A stretch of 64,000 bases of DNA from Desulfosporosinus youngiae DSM 17734. GTDB taxonomy: Bacteria > Bacillota > Desulfitobacteriia > Desulfitobacteriales > Desulfitobacteriaceae. Shown one piece after another: positions 9,532 to 18,480 of the stretch (position 1 is its first letter; each line of letters starts with the position of its first letter). The stretch lies in assembly GCF_000244895.1 (NCBI RefSeq), contig NZ_CM001441.1, positions 4,554,198 through 4,618,197 of the forward strand, written 5' to 3'. The notes beneath the pieces were generated by a model. The model ran no database searches. It saw nothing but the letters and a program-made list of their open reading frames with translations, and was not told where the DNA came from. A program made the position numbers and the translations under genes.

Positions 9532-9560
9532 AGTATACATGGTAATTATGCTTTTGTAAA
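9532..9560 (-). promoter_or_regulatory. Sigma-A promoter of rpsO
   Basis: On the minus strand TTTACA (-35, 9555-9560) and TATACT (-10, 9532-9537) are separated by exactly 17 bases. The -35 box overlaps the last codons of the ribF 3' remnant. The same layout (TTTACG-17-TATTCT) is preserved at the true ribF 3' end at 47059-47087, which shows the promoter belonged to the ancestral ribF-rpsO junction. Confidence 0.75.
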
Positions 9561-9651
9561 GTTGCACAATTCTAACACATTTGGCATTTGAACCTGCATT
9601 TGAACACCTGGCATTTGAACAATCTTTTCCTAACTGTACTAAAAGTTCGTT
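9546..9651 (-). pseudogene. Displaced 3' end of ribF (remnant)
   Basis: Reading on the minus strand gives NELLVQLGKDCSNA, then two extra SNA-containing repeats, a two-base deletion, then VLELCNFTKA and a stop. The intact RibF at 47073-48008 ends NELLAQLEKDCSNA, KG, VLELCNFTKL. Many differences are in third codon positions, so the piece diverged while coding. Upstream of it the frame is closed by a TGA. Similarity continues past the stop into the rpsO promoter. It marks the left edge of the inserted 37.5 kb. Confidence 0.8.
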
Positions 9652-9709
9652 CACTCAGTATATAATCTTCAGGTAATGATATCAAGCCAACCTAAGTTTT
9701 TCCTTAATT

Positions 9710-10633
9710 CTATAAGACAGCCGGTTTTTCCATGATACTCTGATAAATACTATTCAGTCCCGGTTCTGCCAAGCGAAGGTCAAGTACTTTCAGCACTCCA
9801 TCCATTACAGCCGCTATGACTTGTGCCTTTTTAGCTTTTGGACAATCAATACTTATAGTCCTTCCTTCAACCAGAAACGTTTCAATTCGTTTTACCGCGA
9901 GTATCTTCTCTAAATCGACCGGAATCACAGCAAGGTCTATTTCAATTTTCGTTGGCAACCCTAACCTATCCTGTAATTCCGCCAAGCTGCCTTGAGCAAT
10001 AATTTCCCCGCGATTCATAATGCCAATCTGCTGGGCCAGTTCTTCGACATCATTAAGATTATGAGAGGAAAATAATATAGTTGTCCCCTCCTTGTTCCAG
10101 TTCCGGATCATTTCTTTTAATTCCAGGATGCCAATGGGATCCAGTCCGGTTGTCGGTTCGTCCAGTACAAGCAAATCAGGCTTGTGGATAATCGCCTGGG
10201 CCAAGCCCAGTCTTTGCTGCATTCCTTTGGAAAAAGCCCCCACCCTTCGGTGTCCCGCTTCCTTTAAGCCAACTTGTTCCAGCACCTCTTCACATCGTTT
10301 CTTCATTATCCCTTTTAATTTGGCGTAAAACCCTATCGTCTCCCAAGCCGTTAAATTATCATAGAAATTCATTCTCTCCGGCAAATAACCCACCTTTTTC
10401 TTAATCTCTTTATTTTTGGCATCATAATTCAATCCCTCAATTACGATCGTTCCCGCTGAAGGTTTGACTAACCCCAAAATCATTTTTATTAATGTTGATT
10501 TTCCAGCCCCATTATGCCCTAACAAGGCATAGATTTCCCCTTTTGCGATAGTTAAGTCAATATCCTTAACTGCTTGAAACTGACCATAAAACTTCTGGGC
10601 CTGTTTCACTTCCAACGTATTCATTGCTTCCAT
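9710..10633 (-). CDS. nosF: NosF, ABC ATPase for NosZ copper-site assembly
   Basis: ATPase partner of membrane protein NosY; the NosDFY complex is needed to build the tetranuclear CuZ centre of NosZ. Walker A is GHNGAGKST (near residue 35), the signature is FSKGMQQRL, and Walker B is LLVLDEPTTGLDP. The start at 10633 is chosen because AGGAGGGG lies six bases upstream; the frame stays open to 10705 but that part overlaps nosY and looks non-coding. It is the last gene of the operon. No clear terminator follows before the ribF remnant. Confidence 0.9.
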   Translation of the reverse strand: MEAMNTLEVKQAQKFYGQFQAVKDIDLTIAKGEIYALLGHNGAGKSTLIKMILGLVKPSAGTIVIEGLNYDAKNKEIKKKVGYLPERMNFYDNLTAWETIGFYAKLKGIMKKRCEEVLEQVGLKEAGHRRVGAFSKGMQQRLGLAQAIIHKPDLLVLDEPTTGLDPIGILELKEMIRNWNKEGTTILFSSHNLNDVEELAQQIGIMNRGEIIAQGSLAELQDRLGLPTKIEIDLAVIPVDLEKILAVKRIETFLVEGRTISIDCPKAKKAQVIAAVMDGVLKVLDLRLAEPGLNSIYQSIMEKPAVL

Positions 10634-10644
10634 AGGGTCCCCTC

Positions 10645-11481
10645 CTAATAATCCTGCTTGCGGCCAAAGAGGATGGCCGCAAGCAAAAGCGGGATGATCA
10701 TCCACAACAAAAGGGCCCCATATAATAAAAATTCCCCCGACCCTTGAGTGAACATCCTCGTCAAAGCGACCAACGTGGGACCAAAGGTTTCTTCACCGCC
10801 AAGCTGTAAGATGACCAATACACGCACCATATCCGCGGGATTGGCAAGCAGAAGCAGCAGCAATAAGGGTATGATGATGGATACATTCGACAATCCCGCC
10901 ACCCCTATGGCTAAAAAATCGTAAACTAAAATCATTAAAAACCAAATAAAAATCCCCAGACCAATGCCCTGAGCTCTTCGTGACACAATGACAGAAATGA
11001 GTATGGCTATACTGAGAAATACCAGGGCCAGTATCATGGATAAGAGCACAAACATAAGATAATCCATAATGTTGATTGCCCCTGTTTTCCAGGCTATTAC
11101 GACCCCCGCCCCCCCAAAACCAACTAAAATCGAGGCAATTAAAGCCAAAGCCAAACCACCGAACTTGCCGATAATTACCTCAGCTTTATTAATCGGCTGA
11201 GTGAGAAGCACATGAAGGGAGCCGGTCTCTTTTTCGCCGGCTACTGTCGCCGAACCCATCACCAGCGCAATCAGGGGCAGCAAATACAGCACCAGATTTA
11301 AAAGGCTGGCCGTAACTCGGTTAAATCCCTGCTGCCCTCCGATCCCAAGACTGGACAAGCCAAAAAAGGAAACCACCAGGGCAATTAAAGCGAAAACAAC
11401 GGTAAATGTTCCCAGCCATTTGCTGCGTATGGATTCCAAGAGTTCCTTTTCTGCTATGGTAACTACATTGATCCGCTGCAT
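10645..11481 (-). CDS. nosY: NosY, ABC-type membrane permease for NosZ maturation
   Basis: 278 residues with six predicted membrane helices, starting RINVVTIAEKELLESIRSKWL, the usual cytoplasmic start of ABC-2 permeases of the NosY family, and containing GEKETGSLHVLLTQPI in the first cytoplasmic loop. It partners NosF, encoded 11 bases downstream, and periplasmic NosD. It abuts nosL with no gap, consistent with a single operon. Confidence 0.9.
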   Translation of the reverse strand: MQRINVVTIAEKELLESIRSKWLGTFTVVFALIALVVSFFGLSSLGIGGQQGFNRVTASLLNLVLYLLPLIALVMGSATVAGEKETGSLHVLLTQPINKAEVIIGKFGGLALALIASILVGFGGAGVVIAWKTGAINIMDYLMFVLLSMILALVFLSIAILISVIVSRRAQGIGLGIFIWFLMILVYDFLAIGVAGLSNVSIIIPLLLLLLLANPADMVRVLVILQLGGEETFGPTLVALTRMFTQGSGEFLLYGALLLWMIIPLLLAAILFGRKQDY

Positions 11482-12021
11482 CTAATTCCCACCCTCTTCC
11501 CGAGTCTCCTCTGCATCCCGGTTTTGCACATTGAATTCTTCCTGATTGAACTCAATATCCAAGCCGATGGTTAATTGCTCTGTCAGCACCTGCTCCCAGG
11601 TCATTTGTCTTCCCCCTGCCTCTTCGGCAAATTTCCGGGCCGTCTCTTCGTCCGCAAAGGCTACGATTCCAAAACTCATAGGGGTATCGATCCGACCTTG
11701 TACATAAAAGGCCTCCTGAGCGCTGAGCCACTCCACGCTCTCGAAATCTTTTACATAAGCGGCGGCTATGCCGTTTTTTTTCCCTGCTTCTAATCTGCGC
11801 ATAAAAATAGACAGGCATCCTATATCATCAAAAATTTCAACTTGTCCTTGACTATCGATTGTCTGTGCCGCAAAGCGCTCATCAATGACAGTCATCCTGC
11901 ATACAGGACAAACATCGATTGTCGGATCAATCTCCCGGGGAGTCCTGTCAGTTTCTCCCGCCGAACATCCCAGAAGAGAGAAACACAGCCCTATCACCAG
12001 AGCCATCATCCTGCGCTTCAT
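11482..12021 (-). CDS. nosL: NosL, copper-binding lipoprotein chaperone
   Basis: A lipobox signal peptide (SLLGCSAG, lipidated Cys near residue 19) is followed by the NosL copper-binding motif CPVCRMTV and a characteristic FDDIGCLSIFM. NosL delivers Cu(I) to apo-NosZ through NosDFY. 179 residues is slightly long because of an acidic C-terminal tail. The ATG overlaps the nosD stop by four bases (ATGA), indicating coupled translation. Confidence 0.92.
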   Translation of the reverse strand: MKRRMMALVIGLCFSLLGCSAGETDRTPREIDPTIDVCPVCRMTVIDERFAAQTIDSQGQVEIFDDIGCLSIFMRRLEAGKKNGIAAAYVKDFESVEWLSAQEAFYVQGRIDTPMSFGIVAFADEETARKFAEEAGGRQMTWEQVLTEQLTIGLDIEFNQEEFNVQNRDAEETREEGGN

Positions 12022-13529
12022 TTTCGGCCTCCTCTCAGAAAATCTTCCCTCAGTTTAACACCATAAGAACTCGTCCCCAACGCTCGGCCGATTATTATCC
12101 CGGCAACGAGGAGCATCAGCAAAGAATAGACACCAAAGATCTTATTGGAAACCTGATTCTCCTCGACTTGAAACTGTGTCGTCCTCTCAATCTCCACTGG
12201 CTCAATCAAAGGATACAAATCTTCGGCTTTAGGAATTTCTATAACCGGAAACATGTTTTCGGCAAACTCCAACGCTGTAGCAGCGGGACTGTTCAAAAAA
12301 AGACGCACAGCGGGCATTTTATTCATTAAATAAGTGAAAATATTCCCGGTGAGATAGGGAGTATCCCCTATGCCGTTCTGATCCAGATCAAATCCTCTAT
12401 AGTCATTCCAGTAATTTCCTGTCCCTTCAGCATAGAACACATTCCCTTCCCCGATTCTCCCTGCCCGAAAGGCAATTTGCTCCATATTATCCATGAAATT
12501 ATTCTTCACTAACGTATTAAACCCCGAACTGGAAATCAGATCAATGCCAATATCATTAGCGGCCACTAAATTATTGCGAAAGGTATTGTGATAGGAGACA
12601 TCAAAAAGAACCCCCCTGGTATTGCCGAAAATAATATTCTCTTCTGCCAGGCAGTCGTTGCAGCTGGAGAACAGTACTCCGAAGGAGCGATGACCACGGT
12701 TATAGGCAAAGACATTCTGCCGGAAGGTTATTCTTTTGGAATACATGGGAGCCGCCCCTGCCACATTATTCGTAGCAATATTCCCTTCAAAATAATTATC
12801 ATCGGAATACATATAGTGAATGGCATAGCGCACCCCCTCAATGGTGTTATGCAAAAGACGATTGTCATGGGCATAGTTGAAGTAAATGCCATCTCTGGTA
12901 TCCGTAATCTTATTATTCTCGATCAAATTATTGGATGCCGCAAAAAGGTGAATCCCGTCGCCGCTTTCCCCTTCAAAAAGCGGCAGTATAGCATAGGTAC
13001 CATCCTTTCCGGCCTCTCCGGCTTCTTTTTCCGACTCTTTCAGCTTGCTTTTAGCGGGTCTCCCGGCAATCGTATTATTGCGGATCCTATTATGGGGAGA
13101 CTTCAGCAGATATATCCCAAAGAGATTATTCGCTAACTTATTCTCTTCAATAACATTGTAAGCCGAATGAATTTTTATCCCCGCATCGGAGGCCTGTAAC
13201 TTTTTACCGCTCCCTATGATCTGGAATCCTTTCACCGTCACCCCATCAGCCCTAATGCTGACCACATCTCCTTCCCCTCCCCCATCGAGAACCGGGGCAC
13301 CGATTCCTATCAGGGACACAGCCTTATCGATCACAATTCTTCCCAGGTAAGTACCGCTGCGGACATTGATACTATCCCCGGGAACAGCCCTTTCCAGAGC
13401 GGATTGAATACTCTCCGCCGAGCCGCCGCCCTGAACCTCCAGGGTGGCGGCTTGAACTGTCCACGGGATAACCCATAGAAAAAAAAACAAACTCAGCCAA
13501 AAGCATCGCTTATTCCTTTTGCTTTTCAT
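12018..13529 (-). CDS. nosD: NosD, right-handed beta-helix NosZ maturation protein
   Basis: 503 residues: Sec signal peptide (1-27, ending VQA), then a long series of parallel beta-helix repeats typical of CASH/NosD proteins (recurring N-rich turns such as NVIEENKLANNLFGIYLLKS). Unlike the soluble periplasmic forms of Gram-negative bacteria it ends with a membrane helix (about residues 466-485) and basic tail, which would tether it to the outer face of the membrane, sensible for a cell with no outer membrane. GGAGG precedes the ATG, which overlaps the preceding gene by 20 bases. Confidence 0.92.
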   Translation of the reverse strand: MKSKRNKRCFWLSLFFFLWVIPWTVQAATLEVQGGGSAESIQSALERAVPGDSINVRSGTYLGRIVIDKAVSLIGIGAPVLDGGGEGDVVSIRADGVTVKGFQIIGSGKKLQASDAGIKIHSAYNVIEENKLANNLFGIYLLKSPHNRIRNNTIAGRPAKSKLKESEKEAGEAGKDGTYAILPLFEGESGDGIHLFAASNNLIENNKITDTRDGIYFNYAHDNRLLHNTIEGVRYAIHYMYSDDNYFEGNIATNNVAGAAPMYSKRITFRQNVFAYNRGHRSFGVLFSSCNDCLAEENIIFGNTRGVLFDVSYHNTFRNNLVAANDIGIDLISSSGFNTLVKNNFMDNMEQIAFRAGRIGEGNVFYAEGTGNYWNDYRGFDLDQNGIGDTPYLTGNIFTYLMNKMPAVRLFLNSPAATALEFAENMFPVIEIPKAEDLYPLIEPVEIERTTQFQVEENQVSNKIFGVYSLLMLLVAGIIIGRALGTSSYGVKLREDFLRGGRK

Positions 13530-14112
13530 GTTCCTTAAACCTCCAAGCGGCCAGCAGCATAAGGATAATGCTCAGCCCCAGCAAATATCCGCCTGAATTG
13601 AAGCCTGTATGCGTAATGAAATTCGCAAGCTTGTTTGTGCCGATAATCGGAGGGGTGAAAGGATCTATCTTTATGGCCGCCCTGGGATCCAGTTGGGTCC
13701 CATAATCCCGCAGCCAGCGCCACAAATCGTATACTCCAATCATACCGCCCACAGATGCCAAACCGGCGCTAAGCCAAGCCAGCCACCTTTTCTTCACCAA
13801 AGCCGTAATAACAGCCAGGCCAATGATGACATAGGCTGCAATGGGAATAACCTGAAATTCAGGGAAGTCCTCTTCACTAATCCACTTCATGCCGATATAG
13901 TGATTGATATTATTGATAATGTCAATCCGTCCGTCCAGTTTGTCCGCATAGACAATCACAGACAAGCCTTCCGGATATTGAGGGGCCACCAAATCCAAAT
14001 GCCACCAAGGCAAGAAGAGAGAAGCCAAAAGAACTAAACCCGCTGCGCCGAACATGATTCTGCCTATGCTATTGAGATTTCCCTTGAGAAGTTTCTTCAT
14101 AATATTCATCAT
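13510..14112 (-). CDS. NosB-like integral membrane protein of the nos operon
   Basis: 200 residues with about four membrane segments (near 20-38, 88-107, 113-130 and 173-190) and an extracytoplasmic loop rich in Asp/Ile. It sits directly between nosZ and nosD, the slot held by nosB in clade II nos operons. I call it NosB-like from position and topology rather than a sequence motif. It overlaps nosD by 20 bases. Confidence 0.6.
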   Translation of the reverse strand: MMNIMKKLLKGNLNSIGRIMFGAAGLVLLASLFLPWWHLDLVAPQYPEGLSVIVYADKLDGRIDIINNINHYIGMKWISEEDFPEFQVIPIAAYVIIGLAVITALVKKRWLAWLSAGLASVGGMIGVYDLWRWLRDYGTQLDPRAAIKIDPFTPPIIGTNKLANFITHTGFNSGGYLLGLSIILMLLAAWRFKEHEKQKE

Positions 14113-14140
14113 TAAATACCACCTTCCCCGCCATTAGGGG

Positions 14141-14170
14141 GGGAGGGATCCCTGAACCGGGATCCCTCCC
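14141..14170. repeat. Strong intercistronic hairpin downstream of nosZ
   Basis: GGGAGGGATCCC (14141-14152) pairs perfectly with GGGATCCCTCCC (14159-14170) around a six-base loop. On the minus strand no T-run follows, so it is not a classical terminator. It lies 31 bases after the nosZ stop and 28 bases before the next start, where an RNA-stabilising or processing hairpin would raise nosZ mRNA relative to the maturation genes. Confidence 0.75.
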
Positions 14171-14201
14171 GTCGAGTTTCGTGCTAACGCTATGCCGAGC
14201 T

Positions 14202-16100
14202 TTAGAGGTCTTTGGGTTTTACAATAAACCACCCCTGCATTTCCTGGTGAAGAGCCGAGCAGAAGTTAGTGCAATAGAAGGGATAAACTCCCGCCTTATC
14301 CGCAACAAATTCAAATTTTATGGTTTCACCCGGTTGTGCTTCCGCATTAAGGTCATACATGCAAATTCCGAAGCCATGGGTAATATCTTCATCGAAATCC
14401 GTATTGGTTAAATACCAGGTCACATGATCTCCTTCATTGACCTCCACATGATCCGGGTAATAACGGCTGCGGAAGCCCATCTGATAGACCGTGACCTGAT
14501 TGCCGTCCCGTTCGACGCGGGCGTTTTCCTTTTCATAAACAGCCCCCGGCCGGTTGGGATCCTTGTCAAATACTTCCCAGGTCGTGATTTTATCCGCTTT
14601 GATCATCTGGGCAAAATGAGGCTCGGGGTCTGTGGGAACATCCATCAAGATTTTCATTTTATCTGTTGTCAGATCGATCAGCTGGGCACTTTCCGGATGA
14701 GATGGCCCAACGGACAAGAATTTGTCCTTGGCCAGCTTATTCAGGGAGACCAAATACTTGCCGTCGGGATCGACGGTATCCCCCTCGGCGGCACACAAGT
14801 GACCCGGGCAATAATGAACCGGGGTAATATCAACGACTTCAAAGGTATCCAGACTCCATTTAGCAATAGTACTGTCAATAAACAAAGTAGTATAGGCATA
14901 GCCGTTGCCATCAAATTGGGTATGCAAGGGCCCTAAGCCCACCGGCACTTCAGTCACTCTTACTTTCTCATAATTGACAATCGGGAAGCCCCGCTCTTCG
15001 CCCTGGAAGTCTTTGTTTTCAATACATTCCTTAAATTTCTCAAAGCTGAATACGGTAGCTACCGGAGCAACTTTGCCGTTGGCCACGATATATTTGCCAT
15101 CCGGGGTTACATCGACGCCATGGGGGCTCTTCATCGCCGGGATCAAATAGATGGAACCGGGAACATCAAGGGGATTGATCATTTTGGCTCCATCAACCAT
15201 TTCATATTTGCCGTCCTTGGCGGCTTGCTCAAGCAATTTCCAGTTGACAGCGACCACGTAGTCCATCTCCCGCTGAGAAGCATTGACCTCCAGCAGTTCA
15301 TAAGCTTCTTCGGTATTATAGGTTGTCAGGAAGGCCCAGCCTTCGCTGTCCAGCTTGCCGGCATCTGATAAATCAAAGGACCAGGGGGGCATGAGCACTT
15401 CCCACCCCACACTCATCTCACCTTCATTGGGATCAATCGCTACCGCCGCCAAGACGCAGTTGTAATCTTTCGATAAATTCTCAATGGGGGAATAGGTCCC
15501 GTAAGGTATCGGTCCGGCGAAGCGGGAACCCAGCATAAAGTATTCGGAGTTCGGTGTCATAAACACAGCGCTGTGGGGCCCGTAAATATTGGGAATATCT
15601 AAAATCTGGCTGGTTTTGAAAGAATCCAGATCAATGCGGGCCGCCCTGCTGTTGGCATTATCATTGACAAAGAGCCAGCGCCCGTCATAGTCGCCGCCTG
15701 TCTCACTTAAAGCAGGGTGATGAACATCCCCCCAGCTCCATTTTCCCAGCATTTCCTTGGATTCCGTGGTCCAGCCGTACCCTACAGCGGACTCGGGGGT
15801 AAATACAGGAATGGTTCTGATGCGCCGCATGGAGGGTACCCCATAAACAAAGACACTGCCGGAATGACCGCCTGAGGCAAACATATAATACTCATCCAAC
15901 TGGCCGGGCGGCACATAGGTCTTTAAAGCCGCTTGCACCACATCATCCGGCACCCCGTCTACGGATATCTTTTTTCCACCGATGGCAGCGGACTCTTCCG
16001 CTTTGGGATTAAGCTGAGACGATAAGAAAACGGCTAGTATCAAGCCCACCAACAGCCCCGCCAGGGACAATGCAATTTTTTTAAATAGTCCTTTTTCCAC
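14202..16100 (-). CDS. nosZ: Nitrous oxide reductase, Sec-exported (clade II type)
   Basis: Reduces N2O to N2 at a CuZ centre fed by a CuA site. The N-terminus is a single hydrophobic segment (residues 8-29) with no twin-arginine motif, so export is by Sec and the protein may stay membrane-anchored. CuZ ligand regions seen are SGGHSG (about 78), DVHHPALSE (about 127), GPHSAVF, SPHGVD, GPLHTQFD and EPHFAQM. The C-terminal cupredoxin domain has the CuA motif CTNFCSALHQEM (about residues 608-619). 632 residues is normal. It is the central gene of an operon with its own quinol-oxidising complex. Confidence 0.97.
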   Translation of the reverse strand: MEKGLFKKIALSLAGLLVGLILAVFLSSQLNPKAEESAAIGGKKISVDGVPDDVVQAALKTYVPPGQLDEYYMFASGGHSGSVFVYGVPSMRRIRTIPVFTPESAVGYGWTTESKEMLGKWSWGDVHHPALSETGGDYDGRWLFVNDNANSRAARIDLDSFKTSQILDIPNIYGPHSAVFMTPNSEYFMLGSRFAGPIPYGTYSPIENLSKDYNCVLAAVAIDPNEGEMSVGWEVLMPPWSFDLSDAGKLDSEGWAFLTTYNTEEAYELLEVNASQREMDYVVAVNWKLLEQAAKDGKYEMVDGAKMINPLDVPGSIYLIPAMKSPHGVDVTPDGKYIVANGKVAPVATVFSFEKFKECIENKDFQGEERGFPIVNYEKVRVTEVPVGLGPLHTQFDGNGYAYTTLFIDSTIAKWSLDTFEVVDITPVHYCPGHLCAAEGDTVDPDGKYLVSLNKLAKDKFLSVGPSHPESAQLIDLTTDKMKILMDVPTDPEPHFAQMIKADKITTWEVFDKDPNRPGAVYEKENARVERDGNQVTVYQMGFRSRYYPDHVEVNEGDHVTWYLTNTDFDEDITHGFGICMYDLNAEAQPGETIKFEFVADKAGVYPFYCTNFCSALHQEMQGWFIVKPKDL

Positions 16101-16152
16101 TTGCTAAAAACCTCCCTGTCCATTTGCATTACTCTATCGCGGATATCACTCT

Positions 16153-16695
16153 TCACTCTGAGCTATCCCTAGTGTCGTCCTTCTTTTGCTCTTCACTGTC
16201 GGATTGCCGGGCAGCCTCTCCGCCCGCTTCAGTTAATAACTCGAGAACCTGAGCCTTTTCCTCATCGCTAATATCCATTCTGGCGAACATTTCCGCCATT
16301 GTTCCTTCCGGTTCCTGTAAAAACTCCGCAAGAGTCTTCCCAAAACGATCCGGCACATCCCCATAGGCCTTGGTAAGATCAGGCCCTGTCACACCACCGG
16401 CTATTCCGTAATAACTCACTTCATGACACTGAGTACAGCCCTTTTGCAAAAAAAGCTCTCCTCGTTTGGAAGTTTCACCAGCGGCAGCGCCGGGATCGCC
16501 TCTTGGGGTGTCTGCAGACTTCTGGGGCTGCAAGCCGGCCGCATAGACCAGCTCAGCTTCCCGCTCATCCGGCAAAGCATAATTCGGCGCAGCGATGACA
16601 CTCCCTGTTATTCCTACCAAAAAACCCATTCCCAGCCAGATGCAAAAAAATGAAAGCAAGTGAAAGGATGGATTATTCCGCTCTTTTCCCGTCAT
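16153..16695 (-). CDS. Membrane-anchored monohaem cytochrome c of the nos operon
   Basis: 180 residues: N-terminal hydrophobic anchor/signal (about 11-36), one CxxCH haem site (GCTQCH, near residue 86), GITGPDLT-like segment after it with candidate Met ligands MAEMFARM, and a highly charged Ser/Glu/Lys C-terminal tail. The start ATG at 16695 has GGGGGTG upstream. Placed between the cytochrome b genes and nosZ, it is the likely electron donor to the CuA site. Confidence 0.85.
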   Translation of the reverse strand: MTGKERNNPSFHLLSFFCIWLGMGFLVGITGSVIAAPNYALPDEREAELVYAAGLQPQKSADTPRGDPGAAAGETSKRGELFLQKGCTQCHEVSYYGIAGGVTGPDLTKAYGDVPDRFGKTLAEFLQEPEGTMAEMFARMDISDEEKAQVLELLTEAGGEAARQSDSEEQKKDDTRDSSE

Positions 16696-16733
16696 TGATT
16701 CACCCCCCTACCGGTCCAAATTCTAATCCATAA

Positions 16734-17129
16734 CTACACATGCAGGGCAATATAAGTCAAAACCACCATGAGGATCAGTACGATTTCTGCTCCCCAAATC
16801 ACCCATGGCCTCTCTTCAGGCCTGCGGGATGTGCTTCTGTCCAGCCATGGCAATAAGATAACCCCGATAACCAGCAGCGCCGGAATCAGCAACCCCAAAA
16901 GCTGAGGGACAATCTTTAACAGGCCAAAAAGCCACATAAAATACCAATCCGGTTCAATATGAGTCGGGGTCATGACGGGATTGGCCGGGGGACCCAGATC
17001 CTTGGGAATTACTCCGGCCAGAAAAAGAACAACGCCAAAGATACCAAGGGCCACGCTGACTTCAGTGGTTAAATGGTTGGGAAAAAACGGTACCGCATCC
17101 TTATCCAATTCTTTTTTATTGATATCCAT
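16734..17129 (-). CDS. Cytochrome b, C-terminal subunit (subunit IV/PetD-like)
   Basis: 131 residues with three membrane helices, matching subunit IV of b6f-type complexes. The quinol-site PEWY motif appears as EPDWYFMW (about residues 59-66), with the usual Glu position replaced by Asp. It follows the cytochrome b6 gene by 13 bases and has an AGGAGG ribosome site. Together they form the split cytochrome b of a menaquinol-oxidising complex dedicated to the nos operon. Confidence 0.88.
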   Translation of the reverse strand: MDINKKELDKDAVPFFPNHLTTEVSVALGIFGVVLFLAGVIPKDLGPPANPVMTPTHIEPDWYFMWLFGLLKIVPQLLGLLIPALLVIGVILLPWLDRSTSRRPEERPWVIWGAEIVLILMVVLTYIALHV

Positions 17130-17142
17130 TCCTCATCACCTC

Positions 17143-17811
17143 CTACAGTGGACCGGAAATTCCCTGTTTACGGATCATTAAAAAATGAACAATCAGCAAG
17201 CCGATGGTAATGACCGGCAGGATCACGATATGGATAATAAAAAACCGTATCAGCGTATAATCCGTAACCTTGCTTCCGGCCTGTCCCAACAGTAAAAGCT
17301 GATCACCGACGACAGGAATTGACCCCAAGATCTTGGTGCCGATAATTGCCGCCCAGTAGCCTACTTGATCCATAGGCAAGAGATAACCCGTGAAACAAAA
17401 CATAATCACCAAAAGCAGCAGGAATACGCCTACTACCCAATTGAACTGACGGGGCGGCTTGTAGGCGCCGGTAAAAACAACCCGCAAAAAATGCAAAACT
17501 ACCATAACCAGCATCAGGTTGGCCGCAATGTTATGAACCGAACGCAAAGCCTTGCCCATAAAAACCTCATTATTGATAAACATCACGCTCTGATAGGCCC
17601 CTTCCATGGTCGGCTTGTAATAAAAGGCCAGCACGATGCCCGTAACAACCTGAACCAAAAACAACAAAAACGCAATCCCGCCAAAACAGAATATGAAACT
17701 ACGGGCATGCTTAGGGACAGGATGTTCAGCGATTTCTTTAAGCATGTCTTTTACCCCGACCTCTTTAGGCTCAAGCGCCACGCTAAACAACCTCCTCTTG
17801 TACCATGACAT
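17143..17811 (-). CDS. Cytochrome b6-type subunit (N-terminal cytochrome b)
   Basis: 222 residues with four membrane helices and the paired haem-ligand histidines: HNIAANLMLVMVVLH in helix B and HIVILPVITIGLLIVH in helix D. VTGIVLAFYYKP is typical of b6. The extra residues before MLKEIAEHPVPKH are the usual b6 amphipathic start. The gene overlaps the Rieske gene by 29 bases. It should take electrons from menaquinol and pass them to the Rieske protein and cytochromes c. Confidence 0.9.
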   Translation of the reverse strand: MSWYKRRLFSVALEPKEVGVKDMLKEIAEHPVPKHARSFIFCFGGIAFLLFLVQVVTGIVLAFYYKPTMEGAYQSVMFINNEVFMGKALRSVHNIAANLMLVMVVLHFLRVVFTGAYKPPRQFNWVVGVFLLLLVIMFCFTGYLLPMDQVGYWAAIIGTKILGSIPVVGDQLLLLGQAGSKVTDYTLIRFFIIHIVILPVITIGLLIVHFLMIRKQGISGPL

Positions 17812-18229
17812 ACCCCTCTTCCACCCAGGCCTTCAAACGGGTTAAAGGCTTCGGCGGCGGCCCTTCCAGAACATTCCCGTCTTCATCGAATATTCCGCCA
17901 TGACAAGGGCATTCAAAGCGTTTCTCTGCTTCATTCCACATTACAGTACAGCCAAGATGGGTGCAGACCCTGGAAAAGGCTCTATATTCATTGCCCTTTT
18001 TGAAAATCATAGCCGGAAGACCATCATAGACGATTTCTTTGGGCTTCTCCGACAGTTCCCCTTCCTTGAAAATCGCCATTTTCGGAGGAAGGGGCTTTAG
18101 AGCCCCGGGGGGGCTGATCATTTTCCCTACCGCGACTGCCGGAACTCCCACACTTAAAACCAAGGGCACCCCTGTCATGATTCCCAGGAATTTGCGTCTT
18201 GATAGTTCCCCTTTAGGATTGTTCTCCAT
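17783..18229 (-). CDS. Rieske [2Fe-2S] protein, Tat-exported
   Basis: 148 residues. A twin-arginine signal (SRRKFLG, residues 10-16) precedes a hydrophobic segment. The cluster-binding motifs CTHLGC (about 92-97) and CPCHGG (about 111-116) are intact. It overlaps the cytochrome b6 gene downstream and is overlapped by the small membrane protein upstream, so the Rieske/b/subunit IV set is made from one message. Confidence 0.93.
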   Translation of the reverse strand: MENNPKGELSRRKFLGIMTGVPLVLSVGVPAVAVGKMISPPGALKPLPPKMAIFKEGELSEKPKEIVYDGLPAMIFKKGNEYRAFSRVCTHLGCTVMWNEAEKRFECPCHGGIFDEDGNVLEGPPPKPLTRLKAWVEEGYVMVQEEVV

Positions 18230-18446
18230 TTTCCATACCCCCTTTGCGATCCAAAATCAAAACTCTCCATGTATAAACGGAAAAGGCGGCTGCAAAGCAA
18301 ATCAACCCCATAAAAATTACGATCCAATAAGCGTTTCCGGCTGTCCAACTCCTGGCGATCATGAAGGCCAGCGTTATGGCCGCCCATATTCCCAGTGCCA
18401 AAACCGCAAACCCTTCCTTATCCCCTTCTTCATCAAAAAGACTCAT
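18213..18446 (-). CDS. Small two-helix membrane protein of the nos operon
   Basis: 77 residues, with an acidic start (MSLFDEEGDKEG), two membrane helices (about 13-30 and 38-58) and a short charged tail. I do not recognise the family. Its gene overlaps the Rieske gene by 17 bases, so it is probably a small subunit or assembly factor of the bc-type complex. A ribosome site GGGGGAATA lies upstream. Confidence 0.65.
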   Translation of the reverse strand: MSLFDEEGDKEGFAVLALGIWAAITLAFMIARSWTAGNAYWIVIFMGLICFAAAFSVYTWRVLILDRKGGMENGEQS

Positions 18447-18480
18447 CGTTTATTCCCCCATTCCTCCTTAGAACTCCACT

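Noticed and set aside
9575-9600. Possible sigma-54 promoter TGGCATTTGAACCTGCA
   Set aside because: GG and GC are 11 bases apart rather than 10, and the sequence arises from tandem duplication inside the ribF remnant.
10634-10705. Longer NosF start at 10705
   Set aside because: The extra 24 residues overlap nosY and lack a ribosome site; the ATG at 10633 has AGGAGGGG.
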